NCBI GenBank assembly: GCA_964483635.1
Contig: CAZABS010000036.1
Coordinates: forward strand, 1-8,558
DNA from: CAZABS01 sp964483635
GTDB taxonomy: Bacteria; Patescibacteriota; Minisyncoccia; Moranbacterales; UBA1568
Length of the DNA: 8,558 nt
Direction of reading: 5' to 3'
Of the stretch, positions 1 to 6,900 are shown piece by piece. Numbering within the stretch: position 1 is the stretch's first letter; every line of letters starts with the position of its first letter. Made by a program: the position numbers and the translations under genes. Below the pieces are notes generated by a model. The model was not told the DNA's origin, ran no database searches, and worked only from the letters and a program-made list of their open reading frames with translations.

Positions 1-908
1 AGATCCATCAGTTCACGATCGAGAGCTGATAGGAGCGCCCAATTAACCTCGAGCTCGCTCGTAGGTCTCACAACTCCCTCACATTCCTCTACATCCGCCA
101 CTCGGAGCTTATCCATCCGAGTAGCACGACGATAGCGATCGATGAGAAGATTGTGGGCAATTCGGAGTAGATAGGTACCGAAAGAAGCATTTTCTGTATG
201 GAAAGCCGGGAGCTTTTCGAAAGCCCGAAGAAAGACGTCCTGCGCCATATCACGAGCTACCTCTCGATCATGATTCACCCGAGCCAAAAAATAGCGCTCC
301 AAGTAAGGAAAGTACTTCTCATAGAGCGGCGAAAAACGATTCGGGTTTGCCTGAGCTCTCTCTACGAGGCGAGCGTCATCCATTCGGTACTCGTAGAGCT
401 TACGCGTTGGTTCAAGTAAAAACTCTTCGATGCCAGCGAGTCCCAAGAGAGAAGTCTTCCCTTCTCCCCCAAGCCAGCGACTAAGCCACTTGGTCAAATT
501 GGTTCCACTTTGTTTCTTCGGAGCAAAAACCTTTTCAAACTCCTGCTTGAAATTCTGGTGAGTTTCCGGTGCGAGATGAAACGGCGCAACAGCGATATAA
601 TAGGCTGGTTTCTTTTCGTTTCCGATGAGCAGCGCGAGTGAGAGTTCTTCAAGATATGCTGTTCCATTTTTTCGATGGTTCCGAAATGTGGCTGTGATTA
701 GTTTTCCCGCTCGAAGTTTCCCCCACATATCATCATAAAAATCCCTCGGCATAGCTCCACCCCAAAGACTCCCCGGCTTCGCACCGATCGTTTCAGGATG
801 ACGAAAACCAGTACGAGCCACCATTGATTCACTTCCATAAACAATTCGTCCCATCATATCCGTGATGACAAGTCCGCCACGCTCAAACTGAACTGATTTC
901 TCTGACAT
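1..908 (-). CDS. PAS domain fused to ECF-type sigma-70 factor (3' end outside window)
   Basis: Open from ATG at 908 to the window edge: 302 codons seen, no stop. Residues about 8-112 read as a PAS sensor domain, with the pattern MWxxLxxG (61-68) followed by NHRKNGxxY (77-85). This resembles the PAS domain of the E. coli aerotaxis receptor Aer, which binds FAD; cofactor binding here is only inference. After a linker (about 113-177), residues 178-262 form an ECF sigma region 2: DDARLVERAQ, then RDMAQDVFLRAFEKLP (core RNA polymerase binding), then LLRIAHNLLIDRYRR (-10 recognition). Region 4 should begin near 286 and is cut off. The expected role is an RNA polymerase sigma subunit whose activity is tuned by its own sensor domain, with no anti-sigma gene visible in the window. 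The next ATGs (codons 18-19) fall inside the PAS domain, so the first ATG is preferred. Confidence 0.88.
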   Translation of the reverse strand, partial: MSEKSVQFERGGLVITDMMGRIVYGSESMVARTGFRHPETIGAKPGSLWGGAMPRDFYDDMWGKLRAGKLITATFRNHRKNGTAYLEELSLALLIGNEKKPAYYIAVAPFHLAPETHQNFKQEFEKVFAPKKQSGTNLTKWLSRWLGGEGKTSLLGLAGIEEFLLEPTRKLYEYRMDDARLVERAQANPNRFSPLYEKYFPYLERYFLARVNHDREVARDMAQDVFLRAFEKLPAFHTENASFGTYLLRIAHNLLIDRYRRATRMDKLRVADVEECEGVVRPTSELEVNWALLSALDRELMD

Positions 909-923
909 ATCCCTATTATACCA
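909..923 (-). promoter_or_regulatory. Extended -10 promoter of the PAS-sigma gene, probably leaderless
   Basis: On the minus strand a perfect TATAAT (920-915) is preceded by TGG, giving an extended -10 (TGnTATAAT). Only six bases (AGGGAT) separate it from the ATG at 908. Transcription would start about at the A of the ATG, so the mRNA would have little or no leader. No good -35 is seen at 17 bases upstream (GAAACA), which is common for extended -10 promoters. AGGG next to the start is too close to act as a normal ribosome binding site. Confidence 0.7.
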
Positions 924-1110
924 AGAACTGTCCATTCTGTTTCACCCTTTATTATCCGGGTGATATTTCGAATAAAAGGCTTATTTGAAGTATTTTTTTA
1001 TCGCCCATCATCGGATTCTCCAGAAATAATACCTCCACTGGATGAGGTAAGTTCGCTCAAAAATGAAGCCAGTAAATATACCATTTTTCAGAAATTCGCC
1101 AGGATAAGCC

Positions 1111-1163
1111 TTGCTTTTTTGAAATACGGTGTATAATGGCTACTGTAACCTCTAAATAAGGAA
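1111..1163 (+). promoter_or_regulatory. Promoter and ribosome binding site of the SWIB gene
   Basis: TATAAT lies at 1132-1137. A TTGCTT at 1111-1116 could be the -35, but with a short 15-base spacer. The predicted start is near 1144, giving a leader of about 23 bases. AAGGAA at 1158-1163 sits three bases before the ATG at 1167 and serves as a slightly close Shine-Dalgarno site. The 12-mer GGTGTATAATGG (1128-1139) recurs at the promoter of the 59-residue gene. Confidence 0.7.
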
Positions 1164-1166
1164 AGT

Positions 1167-1421
1167 ATGGCTAAAAGCAATAGCGCTTTTATGAAGCCGA
1201 TGACTATCAGCCCTGAGCTCGCAGTTGTCGTAGGTGTTGGTCCAATGCCGCGTTCAGAAGTGGTGAAGAAACTCTGGGTGTATATCAAGTCGAAGAATCT
1301 TCAGGATACCGTAAACAAACGCAATATCAATGCCGATGAGGCTTTGAAGGTTGTGTTTGGCGGAAAGGAAACCGTCAGTATGTTTGAAATGACAAAGTTG
1401 GTTTCCAAGCACCTCTCCTAA
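1167..1421 (+). CDS. SWIB/MDM2 domain protein
   Basis: 84 residues, nearly all one SWIB domain. FMKPMTISPELAVVVG (8-23), PRSEVVKKLWVYIK (28-41), NKRNINADEALKVVFG (50-65) and VSMFEMTKLVSKHL (70-83) match stand-alone bacterial SWIB proteins closely, and the length is normal for them. In eukaryotes the fold occurs in SWI/SNF complex subunits and MDM2. In bacteria it occurs alone or fused to topoisomerase I (as in chlamydiae), and its role is not settled; a DNA- or chromatin-related function is usually assumed. The start is fixed by AAGGAA upstream and a promoter 23-30 bases before it. It is the only plus-strand gene, transcribed away from the PAS-sigma gene and towards the GH130-like operon, and ends before a shared terminator at 1471-1503. 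Confidence 0.93.
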   Translation: MAKSNSAFMKPMTISPELAVVVGVGPMPRSEVVKKLWVYIKSKNLQDTVNKRNINADEALKVVFGGKETVSMFEMTKLVSKHLS

Positions 1422-1470
1422 AGAATCTCCGTCCGCTGAGTTGAAGGATCGATCTTCTCTCAAAGGATTC

Positions 1471-1503
1471 AAAAAACGCCCCGCTCGGGGCGTTTTGTTT
1501 TTT
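1471..1503. terminator. Bidirectional intrinsic terminator
   Basis: Six A bases, a GC-rich inverted repeat (CGCCCC at 1477-1482 pairing with GGGGCG at 1487-1492, closed by a GCTC loop and extended by A-T pairs), then TTTTGTTTTTT. It has a T tract on both strands, so it can stop the SWIB gene (plus) and the GH130-like operon (minus). The latter's stop codon is at 1502-1504, so its termination signal begins within the stop codon. Confidence 0.93.
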
Positions 1504-3421
1504 ACGTGAGCGCGAGATGTTTCAGGACGGCGCTGAGTGAAAGTGTGGCCACTCCAATCACCCGGTCTGCTCCTCCATAGTAGAGGAAGATTTTCCCTTT
1601 CCTGAGGACAGCCCCACATGGAAATACCACATTCGGAACTACTCCGACACGTTCGTACTCCATTTCCGGAGCAAAGAGCGGATATCGACTCCGACCAAGT
1701 ACGATTTCTGGTTTTTTGAGATCCAGGAGCAGTGCGCCCAGACGATACCCTCGATCCTCCTCAGAAACTCCATGATAAAACACGAGCCAGCCAGCCTTGG
1801 TTTTGATCGGTACCGTATTGATACCAATTTTCTTACTATCCCACATTCCCCTCCGCGGAAAAATGAAGGGCTGATGGGTCAAAAATTTCGTTTCGCCATC
1901 AAAGTTGAGCTCGTCAAAATAGTTTATATCAATTGAAGGTTGTATTCGATGTAAGAGCACATACTTGCCCCCAATTTTTTCTGGAAAAAGACACGCGTCT
2001 TTATCGTCAATTCCTGGAGGTGAAATAAGAACTGGCTGAGAAAAAAATTCAAAGCGCCGGGACTCAAAATGTGAAGCTGCAATAGTCGTCATCGCTACCC
2101 GAGGAGGATTCGCTGCATCGACTGCGGTATAGAGCATGCAGTAGGTATCCTCAAATTTCGTTATGCGTGGGTCTTCGCAGCCAGAATTTCCTGGAGAACG
2201 TTTTTCTTCAAAGAAAGCTCTTGGAACATAAACCGGTTCTTTATCGCGACGAGAAATCTTGAGGCCATTTTTGCTTTCAGCATATCCGAAAACCGAGCTA
2301 TCATCTTCCGAACAGGCTCGGTAGAATATCCGCACACTTTCCCCTACCGCCACCGCAGCGGGATTCAGGACCGCCTTGGCTTCCCACGGATGTTTCATGA
2401 GCGGTGTCAAAATCGGATTCTTTGGTCCCCGGACAAATTGGATTCGATCTTCCTCTCTGGTTGTCAGCTCTTTGAGGAGCGCCTTGAGACTTCCGGTAGC
2501 AAGACACGTCGTCGTATCTGCTGCGCCATAATACAGCGAATATTGATCACCCCGTACCACCACGCCCGACGGAAAGACAATATCCTCTACTTGGCCATAT
2601 TCTTCATATTCCTCCTCTGGAACGAGGAGTGGTGCCACGGTGTGGCCAATAATCTTTCGTGGATCTTTCTCATCGAGAAGTGCTGCTTCAACCGTAAATA
2701 TTGGGCTATCGGAATGATAGTTTTGTATATAGGAATAGAAAATCACCCAGCCCGCTTTCGTCCACACGGGAGGGGCGCCAAATTCAACATGATCTTCGGG
2801 ACGACGGAGGAGCGGAATCGTATGTTCGTCGAGCTTGTCATACCACTCTTGCCATTGTTCCTTGTTCCAGATATCCTCTTCTTTCTCAAAGAGAGCTACA
2901 GCAATTTTCCCAGGAGGAAGATCCGTATTTGCCGTCAACATCATCGCCATTTTTCCATCTACCTTTTTCGGAAAGAGTGCGGCTGCTTTCGCATTGAATG
3001 GCGTTACGAGATGACGCTCTCGAATTCGGCGGAAATCATCTGTCAGAGCTACCGCCACCTTGATGCCATCCGGACCAAAGGGAAAGGTTGAGAGTGCTGT
3101 ATAGAAAATATAGTAAGTCTTGCCAAATTTGGTCACTCGTGGATCCTCTACCCCAAAGCGTTCCCACTGCTCTACCGGACTGATGAGTAAGCGGTGATTC
3201 TTGAAGTGCACGCCGTCCGTGCTCGTCGCGTGACCAATTGAACCAATAGAAATCCATTCTCCAGTTTTATGAAACAGTGGCTTTGACTGTGCTCGATACA
3301 CCATGTGAATCAAGTCTCGGTGACGTACGGCTGATCCATTGAACGCCCCCTCCGATTCCCAGGGGAAATGACTTTCAGGAACGAGCACTGGATTTTCGAA
3401 CGAGCGTTTGAGTAAAGCCAT
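1502..3421 (-). CDS. Tandem GH130-like glycosidase/phosphorylase, two beta-propeller domains
   Basis: 639 residues, about twice a normal GH130 enzyme (300-400), because it holds two propeller halves. Half 1 (about 8-315) has MVYRAQ (40-45), GVEDPR (90-95), LFPKK (149-153), FGAPP (214-218) and YYGAAD (297-302). Half 2 (about 333-635) has NPAA (353-356), FYRA (366-369), GCEDPR (414-419), LFPEK (478-482), WLVFYHG (545-551) and YYGGAD (614-619). GH130 enzymes phosphorolyse or hydrolyse beta-mannosidic links, with the Asp of an EDPR-like motif as the usual general acid; both halves keep it. Half 2 has GINTVPI where GAGxPPI is normal, so its active site may be altered. No signal peptide is visible, so it is probably cytoplasmic. 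It follows the paralogue at 3442-5325 by 20 bases with no Shine-Dalgarno site, which suggests cotranscription. Phosphorylase and hydrolase cannot be told apart by eye. Confidence 0.85.
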   Translation of the reverse strand: MALLKRSFENPVLVPESHFPWESEGAFNGSAVRHRDLIHMVYRAQSKPLFHKTGEWISIGSIGHATSTDGVHFKNHRLLISPVEQWERFGVEDPRVTKFGKTYYIFYTALSTFPFGPDGIKVAVALTDDFRRIRERHLVTPFNAKAAALFPKKVDGKMAMMLTANTDLPPGKIAVALFEKEEDIWNKEQWQEWYDKLDEHTIPLLRRPEDHVEFGAPPVWTKAGWVIFYSYIQNYHSDSPIFTVEAALLDEKDPRKIIGHTVAPLLVPEEEYEEYGQVEDIVFPSGVVVRGDQYSLYYGAADTTTCLATGSLKALLKELTTREEDRIQFVRGPKNPILTPLMKHPWEAKAVLNPAAVAVGESVRIFYRACSEDDSSVFGYAESKNGLKISRRDKEPVYVPRAFFEEKRSPGNSGCEDPRITKFEDTYCMLYTAVDAANPPRVAMTTIAASHFESRRFEFFSQPVLISPPGIDDKDACLFPEKIGGKYVLLHRIQPSIDINYFDELNFDGETKFLTHQPFIFPRRGMWDSKKIGINTVPIKTKAGWLVFYHGVSEEDRGYRLGALLLDLKKPEIVLGRSRYPLFAPEMEYERVGVVPNVVFPCGAVLRKGKIFLYYGGADRVIGVATLSLSAVLKHLALT

Positions 3422-3441
3422 ACAAACAACAGCGAAAAAAA

Positions 3442-5325
3442 TTAAGCGACGTTTTGATTCTCAGATACACGGCTCAGTGTTGGCTGACGATCAGAAGTCA
3501 AATCAGCGAGAAAATCAGCGAGCGGTGCAGCAGCGACCGCGGCGGCTCGATCGGATGCTCCATAGTACACAAACAGGATATCGTCTTTCACAACTGCTCC
3601 ACAGACATAAATCACCCCCCGTTTATGACCGTTGTTTTCGTAGGGTGCCTCTGGTTCCAATATTGGCCGCTTCGCACGATGGAGAATCGTCTCAGGATGA
3701 TCGAGATCGAGGATCATCGCTCCGACCTTGTACTTGCCTGGATCGCGAAAATCCATCGCGTGATAAAAGACGAGCCACCCATGCTCGGTTCGAATTGGAG
3801 GTGCCCCGGCTCCTCGGACGATATTATCCCAGTGCTTGCGACGTTCTGGCTGGATATATCCCCGACCACCATGAGATTCGAGACTCTCAATATACTTTCC
3901 ATCGCCTAAATCATCGAGACTCTCGACGTATTCGATTTGAACTTTCGGACTTATCCCATGAAGGATAGCGAACTTTCCATGAATTTTTTCTGGGAAAAGT
4001 ACCCAGTTTTTCTGAATAGTTCCTGGACGAGAGATAAGCTTGGGCGGCTTCCACGTCCAGCGTTTGGCTAAAAAGTCGTCCTTGGCGATGGACGAGAGGG
4101 CTACCCCTGGTGGACGTGCTCCGTCAAAGGCAACGTAGATGAGATAAACCGTATTTTCAATGAGAATTAATCGAGGATCTTCGCATCCACCATATCCACC
4201 CCCAGAAACATAGGGAAACGGATGAAGATCAGCAAGTTCACCACGTGTATCAAAATCTCGAGAAGAAACAAAAACTGGGCGCGTCGAACGTTCACAAACG
4301 TGAATGCCATCGTGACTTGATGCGTATCCCAAAACAGAAATTCCATCATACCCTTGAGCCCGATAGAGCAGGTGTATTTTCCCATCAAGATGCAGCGCTG
4401 CTGGATTAAAAGCAGCAAATGACTCCCAGTAGTTTGTGGTGACTGGTTCCAGGAGTGGATTTCCAGCAAAACGGACGAGTTCCGGAGAAACAAACGCTTC
4501 GCGCTTCCTCTTTACGACCGGCTTACCCGTAAGCTTCGGAAAGATTCTCGTGCGAATTTCTGGCAGAGTTACGACCTCGATTCGACCATCGAGCCCTTCG
4601 AGATACAAATGTCGCTTCTTTCCAAAGCGGGCAATGCCAATGATACTCGGTGGGGTTGGAGGAACAGAAAGCGGCGCTTCCCAAAGTGGAGCACCACTTC
4701 GCCAGAGCACTTCATCTGGACGGAGTGTATCGACAACCAACGCCCCAATCATCGGGAATCCCCAACCATTGAGCGCACTGTAAAGCACAAGAATGCCCTC
4801 GTCTGTTTTTTCAGCGGAGAGTACTGAAAGCGGAGCATATTCACCCCCCTTTACGAGCCGTGCGACGGGACCAATCGTTCGAAAACTGGTGCGCCCCAAA
4901 GTAAGCGTGGCCACAGTAAGTGTTGTTTGACCACTCGTAGAGAAAACAAGGAATTTTTCACTCTTCCCAGTTGATGGAATTGAGACGAGAACGGCTGGTT
5001 GTTTTATCTCAGAAAATTCTCCTCGAATTGACCACGAGTGACTTTTCTTTGCCTCAGCCACCACAAGCCCACTCCCTCTTCTTACCCAGGTTATGAAGGC
5101 CGTTTTTCCTTGATCACTCGACCGAAAACCAGAAGACTCACCAAAAGCCATCTTGTTTCGTTTATATGAAAGCGTGAGCGGCTGAGAGAGATATTTGAAA
5201 CGTTCTCCATCCTTACTTTCAGCGAGAATATAGCCGAGCTCTGGGCGCTCATGTGACTGCAAAAGACAGAGTTTCCCTCCCTCCTCAAAAACAGCTACTG
5301 TTTTTTTCAAATGAAAATGAGACAC
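3442..5325 (-). CDS. GH130-like protein with one degenerate and one intact propeller
   Basis: 627 residues, first gene of a two-gene operon. The C-terminal half (about 285-605) is a clear GH130-like domain: FNPAA (306-310), LLYRAQ (319-324), GGCEDPR (379-385), LFPEK (443-447), GAGAPPI (505-511), WLVFYHAM (517-524) and YYGASDR (587-593). The N-terminal half (about 1-265) lacks EDPR and the NPA motif, but 161-216 still parallels a blade of the C-terminal half (YAPLSVL, ILVLYSALNGWG, IGALVVDTLRPDEVLW), so it looks like a decayed duplicate. It may now bind ligand or stabilise the protein; this is inference. The start is GTG at 5325: an in-frame TAA lies five codons upstream, and the next ATG is codon 59. 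No Shine-Dalgarno site is visible. The paralogue at 1502-3421 keeps EDPR in both halves. Confidence 0.85.
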   Translation of the reverse strand: MSHFHLKKTVAVFEEGGKLCLLQSHERPELGYILAESKDGERFKYLSQPLTLSYKRNKMAFGESSGFRSSDQGKTAFITWVRRGSGLVVAEAKKSHSWSIRGEFSEIKQPAVLVSIPSTGKSEKFLVFSTSGQTTLTVATLTLGRTSFRTIGPVARLVKGGEYAPLSVLSAEKTDEGILVLYSALNGWGFPMIGALVVDTLRPDEVLWRSGAPLWEAPLSVPPTPPSIIGIARFGKKRHLYLEGLDGRIEVVTLPEIRTRIFPKLTGKPVVKRKREAFVSPELVRFAGNPLLEPVTTNYWESFAAFNPAALHLDGKIHLLYRAQGYDGISVLGYASSHDGIHVCERSTRPVFVSSRDFDTRGELADLHPFPYVSGGGYGGCEDPRLILIENTVYLIYVAFDGARPPGVALSSIAKDDFLAKRWTWKPPKLISRPGTIQKNWVLFPEKIHGKFAILHGISPKVQIEYVESLDDLGDGKYIESLESHGGRGYIQPERRKHWDNIVRGAGAPPIRTEHGWLVFYHAMDFRDPGKYKVGAMILDLDHPETILHRAKRPILEPEAPYENNGHKRGVIYVCGAVVKDDILFVYYGASDRAAAVAAAPLADFLADLTSDRQPTLSRVSENQNVA

Positions 5326-5383
5326 ACTTTTTGTTTAAAGCCAAACGATACGAGAAAACTCATTTCGATTGGACGAATGCACA

Positions 5384-5408
5384 AAGCGCACGGATCGACC
5401 ATGCGCTT
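5384..5408. promoter_or_regulatory. Inverted repeat over the predicted start of the GH130-like operon
   Basis: AAGCGCA (5384-5390) and TGCGCTT (5402-5408) are perfect inverted repeats with an 11-base centre that can add two GC pairs. The element begins three bases after the -10 hexamer and covers the predicted transcription start, a place typical for a repressor operator. It could instead act as a 5' mRNA hairpin, although only part of its first arm would be transcribed. Confidence 0.45.
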
Positions 5409-5410
5409 CT

Positions 5411-5419
5411 ATTCTATCA
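5411..5419 (-). promoter_or_regulatory. Extended -10 promoter of the GH130-like operon
   Basis: The minus strand reads TGATAGAAT (TG-n-TAGAAT), an extended -10. No convincing -35 is seen upstream. Transcription should start near 5404, leaving a leader of about 80 bases before the GTG at 5325, the longest leader in the window. Confidence 0.55.
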
Positions 5420-5452
5420 CAAAATAAAGATATCTTCTTTTGCTAAATGTAC

Positions 5453-5478
5453 AGGGCGCTCCGATTTCGGGGCGCCCT
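5453..5478 (-). terminator. Hairpin after the 59-residue gene, probable terminator
   Basis: Stem AGGGCGC(T)CCG pairing with CGGGGCGCCCT around an ATTT loop, about 11 pairs with one G-T. It lies 18 bases past the stop codon of the 59-residue gene. The U tract is weak on the minus strand (GTACATTT) and better on the plus strand (TTGTTGTTT), although no plus-strand gene precedes it. It also insulates the GH130-like promoter from upstream transcription. Confidence 0.6.
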
Positions 5479-5495
5479 TGTTGTTTCGTTGGGAA

Positions 5496-5675
5496 TCAGT
5501 CGTTGGCAGCATTCCAGATCGCACCAACGAACGGATTTAGTGTCCCGTCCGGTTGGAAGAGGTTGTTCCTCTCCTCCCGCTGGAGTTGCTCCTCCTTAGC
5601 CCTTGCCGCGTCTGCTTCCTGCGACGTCATGGGTCGATTTCCGACTCTCATGTTGGTACTAAGTGTGGTACCCAT
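5496..5675 (-). CDS. Small hypothetical protein, 59 residues
   Basis: I do not recognise this protein. It starts at the ATG at 5675, which is preceded by a perfect AAGGAGG (5687-5681) at five bases. A longer reading from 5729 (77 residues) is rejected because that ATG overlaps the -10 hexamer of a near-consensus promoter. The protein is soluble-looking: a flexible start, then an alanine- and charge-rich helix (TSQEADAARAKEEQLQREER, 17-36) that could form a short coiled coil, then an aromatic tail LFQPDGTLNPFVGAIWNAAND with no charged residues until its last Asp. No signal peptide or membrane segment is seen. The strong promoter plus the best ribosome binding site in the window suggest high expression. 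It lies 93 bases downstream of ddl on the same strand and may also be reached by read-through. It ends in TGA, followed by a hairpin. Confidence 0.75.
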   Translation of the reverse strand: MGTTLSTNMRVGNRPMTSQEADAARAKEEQLQREERNNLFQPDGTLNPFVGAIWNAAND

Positions 5676-5680
5676 TACGC

Positions 5681-5687
5681 CCTCCTT
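5681..5687 (-). promoter_or_regulatory. Strong ribosome binding site that sets the start of the 59-residue gene
   Basis: Perfect AAGGAGG on the minus strand, five bases (GCGTA) before the ATG at 5675. It is the reason for choosing this start over the upstream ATGs at 5729 and 5723. Confidence 0.85.
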
Positions 5688-5727
5688 AGGACGATAAACA
5701 TTGGGAGACGCCTGGCACAACATTCCC

Positions 5728-5756
5728 ATTATACACCTTTTTCACTGTTTTGTCCA
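5728..5756 (-). promoter_or_regulatory. Near-consensus sigma-70 promoter of the 59-residue gene
   Basis: On the minus strand: -35 TGGACA (5756-5751, one mismatch to TTGACA), a 17-base spacer, and -10 TATAAT (5733-5728). The start is predicted near 5721, giving a leader of about 45 bases. The promoter begins 12 bases past the ddl stop codon, so ddl has no room for its own terminator before it. Confidence 0.88.
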
Positions 5757-5768
5757 GCCTCAAGACCC

Positions 5769-6869
5769 CTAGCAGAAGGTATTCTTCAGTCTTTTCTCCT
5801 TCTCAAAGCGCTCGAGTGCGAGCTCAATCAGACGAGTAATAAGTTCTCGATAGGGAACTCCGCTTTCTCCCCAGAGACGTGGGTACATACTGATTTTCGT
5901 AAAACCAGGGAGCGTATTGATTTCATTCACGAAAAGCTTTCCCTCTCCTGAAAGAAAAAAATCGACTCGAGCGAGACCTTCGCAGCTAAGCACCTGAAAT
6001 GTTTGAATCGCTAGAGCTTGAATTTTTTTGGTCAGATCTCCTGATATTTTGGCTGGAACTTCAAGCAAAGCCCCTGCCTCATCAAGATACTTCGCTTCAT
6101 AAGAATAAAACTCCCTTTGGGGAATAATTTCTCCGACGCAAGAAGCGCTTGGGTGTTCATTCCCTAAGAGAGCACACTCTAATTCTCTCCCCTCTATGTA
6201 TTCTTCAATCAAAATTTTTGTATCATACTCAAAGGCCATCTCCAGAGCCGCCCGAAATTCCGTTTCATTTCTCACCTTGCTTACTCCAATAGAAGATCCG
6301 AGATTGGCTGGCTTGATAAACAAGGGTAGACCAAGTTGATTTTTCACCGTTTCATAGGCGATGGTATCGCCAGAAGTAAATACTAGAAAGTCCGCTACCG
6401 GAATACCAGCATCACGGAGAAGTCGCTTCATCACGTCTTTGTCCATTCCCACTGCTGAGCCCAACACACTCGCCCCAACGAAAGGCACACCCGCAAGCTT
6501 GAGAAGCCCCTGAACGGTTCCATCTTCACCAAATGGGCCATGTAAAATAGGGAACACCACATCGACACTACCGCCTTCACCCGGATGATTCAATCTGGTA
6601 AGCGCTCCGCTGCTTTCGGGAACCAGAGTAACATTTTCTCCCTCACTTTTATTGAGAGCGATCGTCTTCGGATCATCAGCATGGAGGAGAAACTCGGACT
6701 GACTTGGAAAAAGCCAATGCCCGGATTTATCTATGGCGATAAGCGAAACATCAAACCGACTGCGATCAATCGCGTCAAATACATTTTTTGCTGATTGGAG
6801 TGAAACTTCGTGTTCTGCCGACTTGCCACCAAAGAGAATTCCCACGCGTAATTTTTTTGGAGTTTGCAT
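5769..6869 (-). CDS. ddl: D-alanine--D-alanine ligase
   Basis: 366 residues, within the normal range for Ddl. This cytoplasmic ATP-grasp enzyme joins two D-alanines to make the dipeptide end of the peptidoglycan stem peptide. Visible motifs: GGKSAEHEVSLQSA (14-27, substrate-binding Glu in HEVS), HGPFGEDGTVQG (110-121), KPANLGSSIGV (186-196, ATP loop), EEYIEGREL (222-230), FYSYEAKY (254-261), RVDFF (301-305) and NEINTLPGFTKISMYP (315-330, Mg and D-Ala binding). The tyrosine in YSYEAKY fits a D-Ala-D-Ala ligase rather than a VanA-type D-lactate ligase. The gene is complete, ends in TAG, and stands alone without murC or ftsQ neighbours. There is no clear Shine-Dalgarno site before the ATG; the leader of about 25 bases holds a run of eight T. 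Confidence 0.96.
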   Translation of the reverse strand: MQTPKKLRVGILFGGKSAEHEVSLQSAKNVFDAIDRSRFDVSLIAIDKSGHWLFPSQSEFLLHADDPKTIALNKSEGENVTLVPESSGALTRLNHPGEGGSVDVVFPILHGPFGEDGTVQGLLKLAGVPFVGASVLGSAVGMDKDVMKRLLRDAGIPVADFLVFTSGDTIAYETVKNQLGLPLFIKPANLGSSIGVSKVRNETEFRAALEMAFEYDTKILIEEYIEGRELECALLGNEHPSASCVGEIIPQREFYSYEAKYLDEAGALLEVPAKISGDLTKKIQALAIQTFQVLSCEGLARVDFFLSGEGKLFVNEINTLPGFTKISMYPRLWGESGVPYRELITRLIELALERFEKEKRLKNTFC

Positions 6870-6900
6870 AGAGGTGTTGCAAAAAAAAGAGCCTAGCGCC

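Noticed and set aside
969..987. AATAA-AAGGC-TTATT inverted repeat followed by a T run in the intergenic region
   Set aside because: The stem is almost all A-T and short, and no plus-strand gene precedes it, so it is not supported as a terminator.
1254..1619. 121-residue open frame on the minus strand
   Set aside because: It runs through the strong bidirectional terminator and antisense to the SWIB gene, so it cannot be a sensible gene.
2390..3091. 233-residue open frame on the plus strand
   Set aside because: It lies wholly inside the GH130-like gene on the other strand, its protein is rich in Arg, Cys and Ile with no recognisable domain, and it has no ribosome binding site. It is an antisense shadow.
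3408..3968. 186-residue open frame on the plus strand
   Set aside because: Antisense to the two GH130-like genes; low-complexity, Arg- and His-rich translation with no motif.
5553..5951. 132-residue open frame on the plus strand
   Set aside because: Antisense to the 59-residue gene, its promoter and the end of ddl; the translation has no domain.
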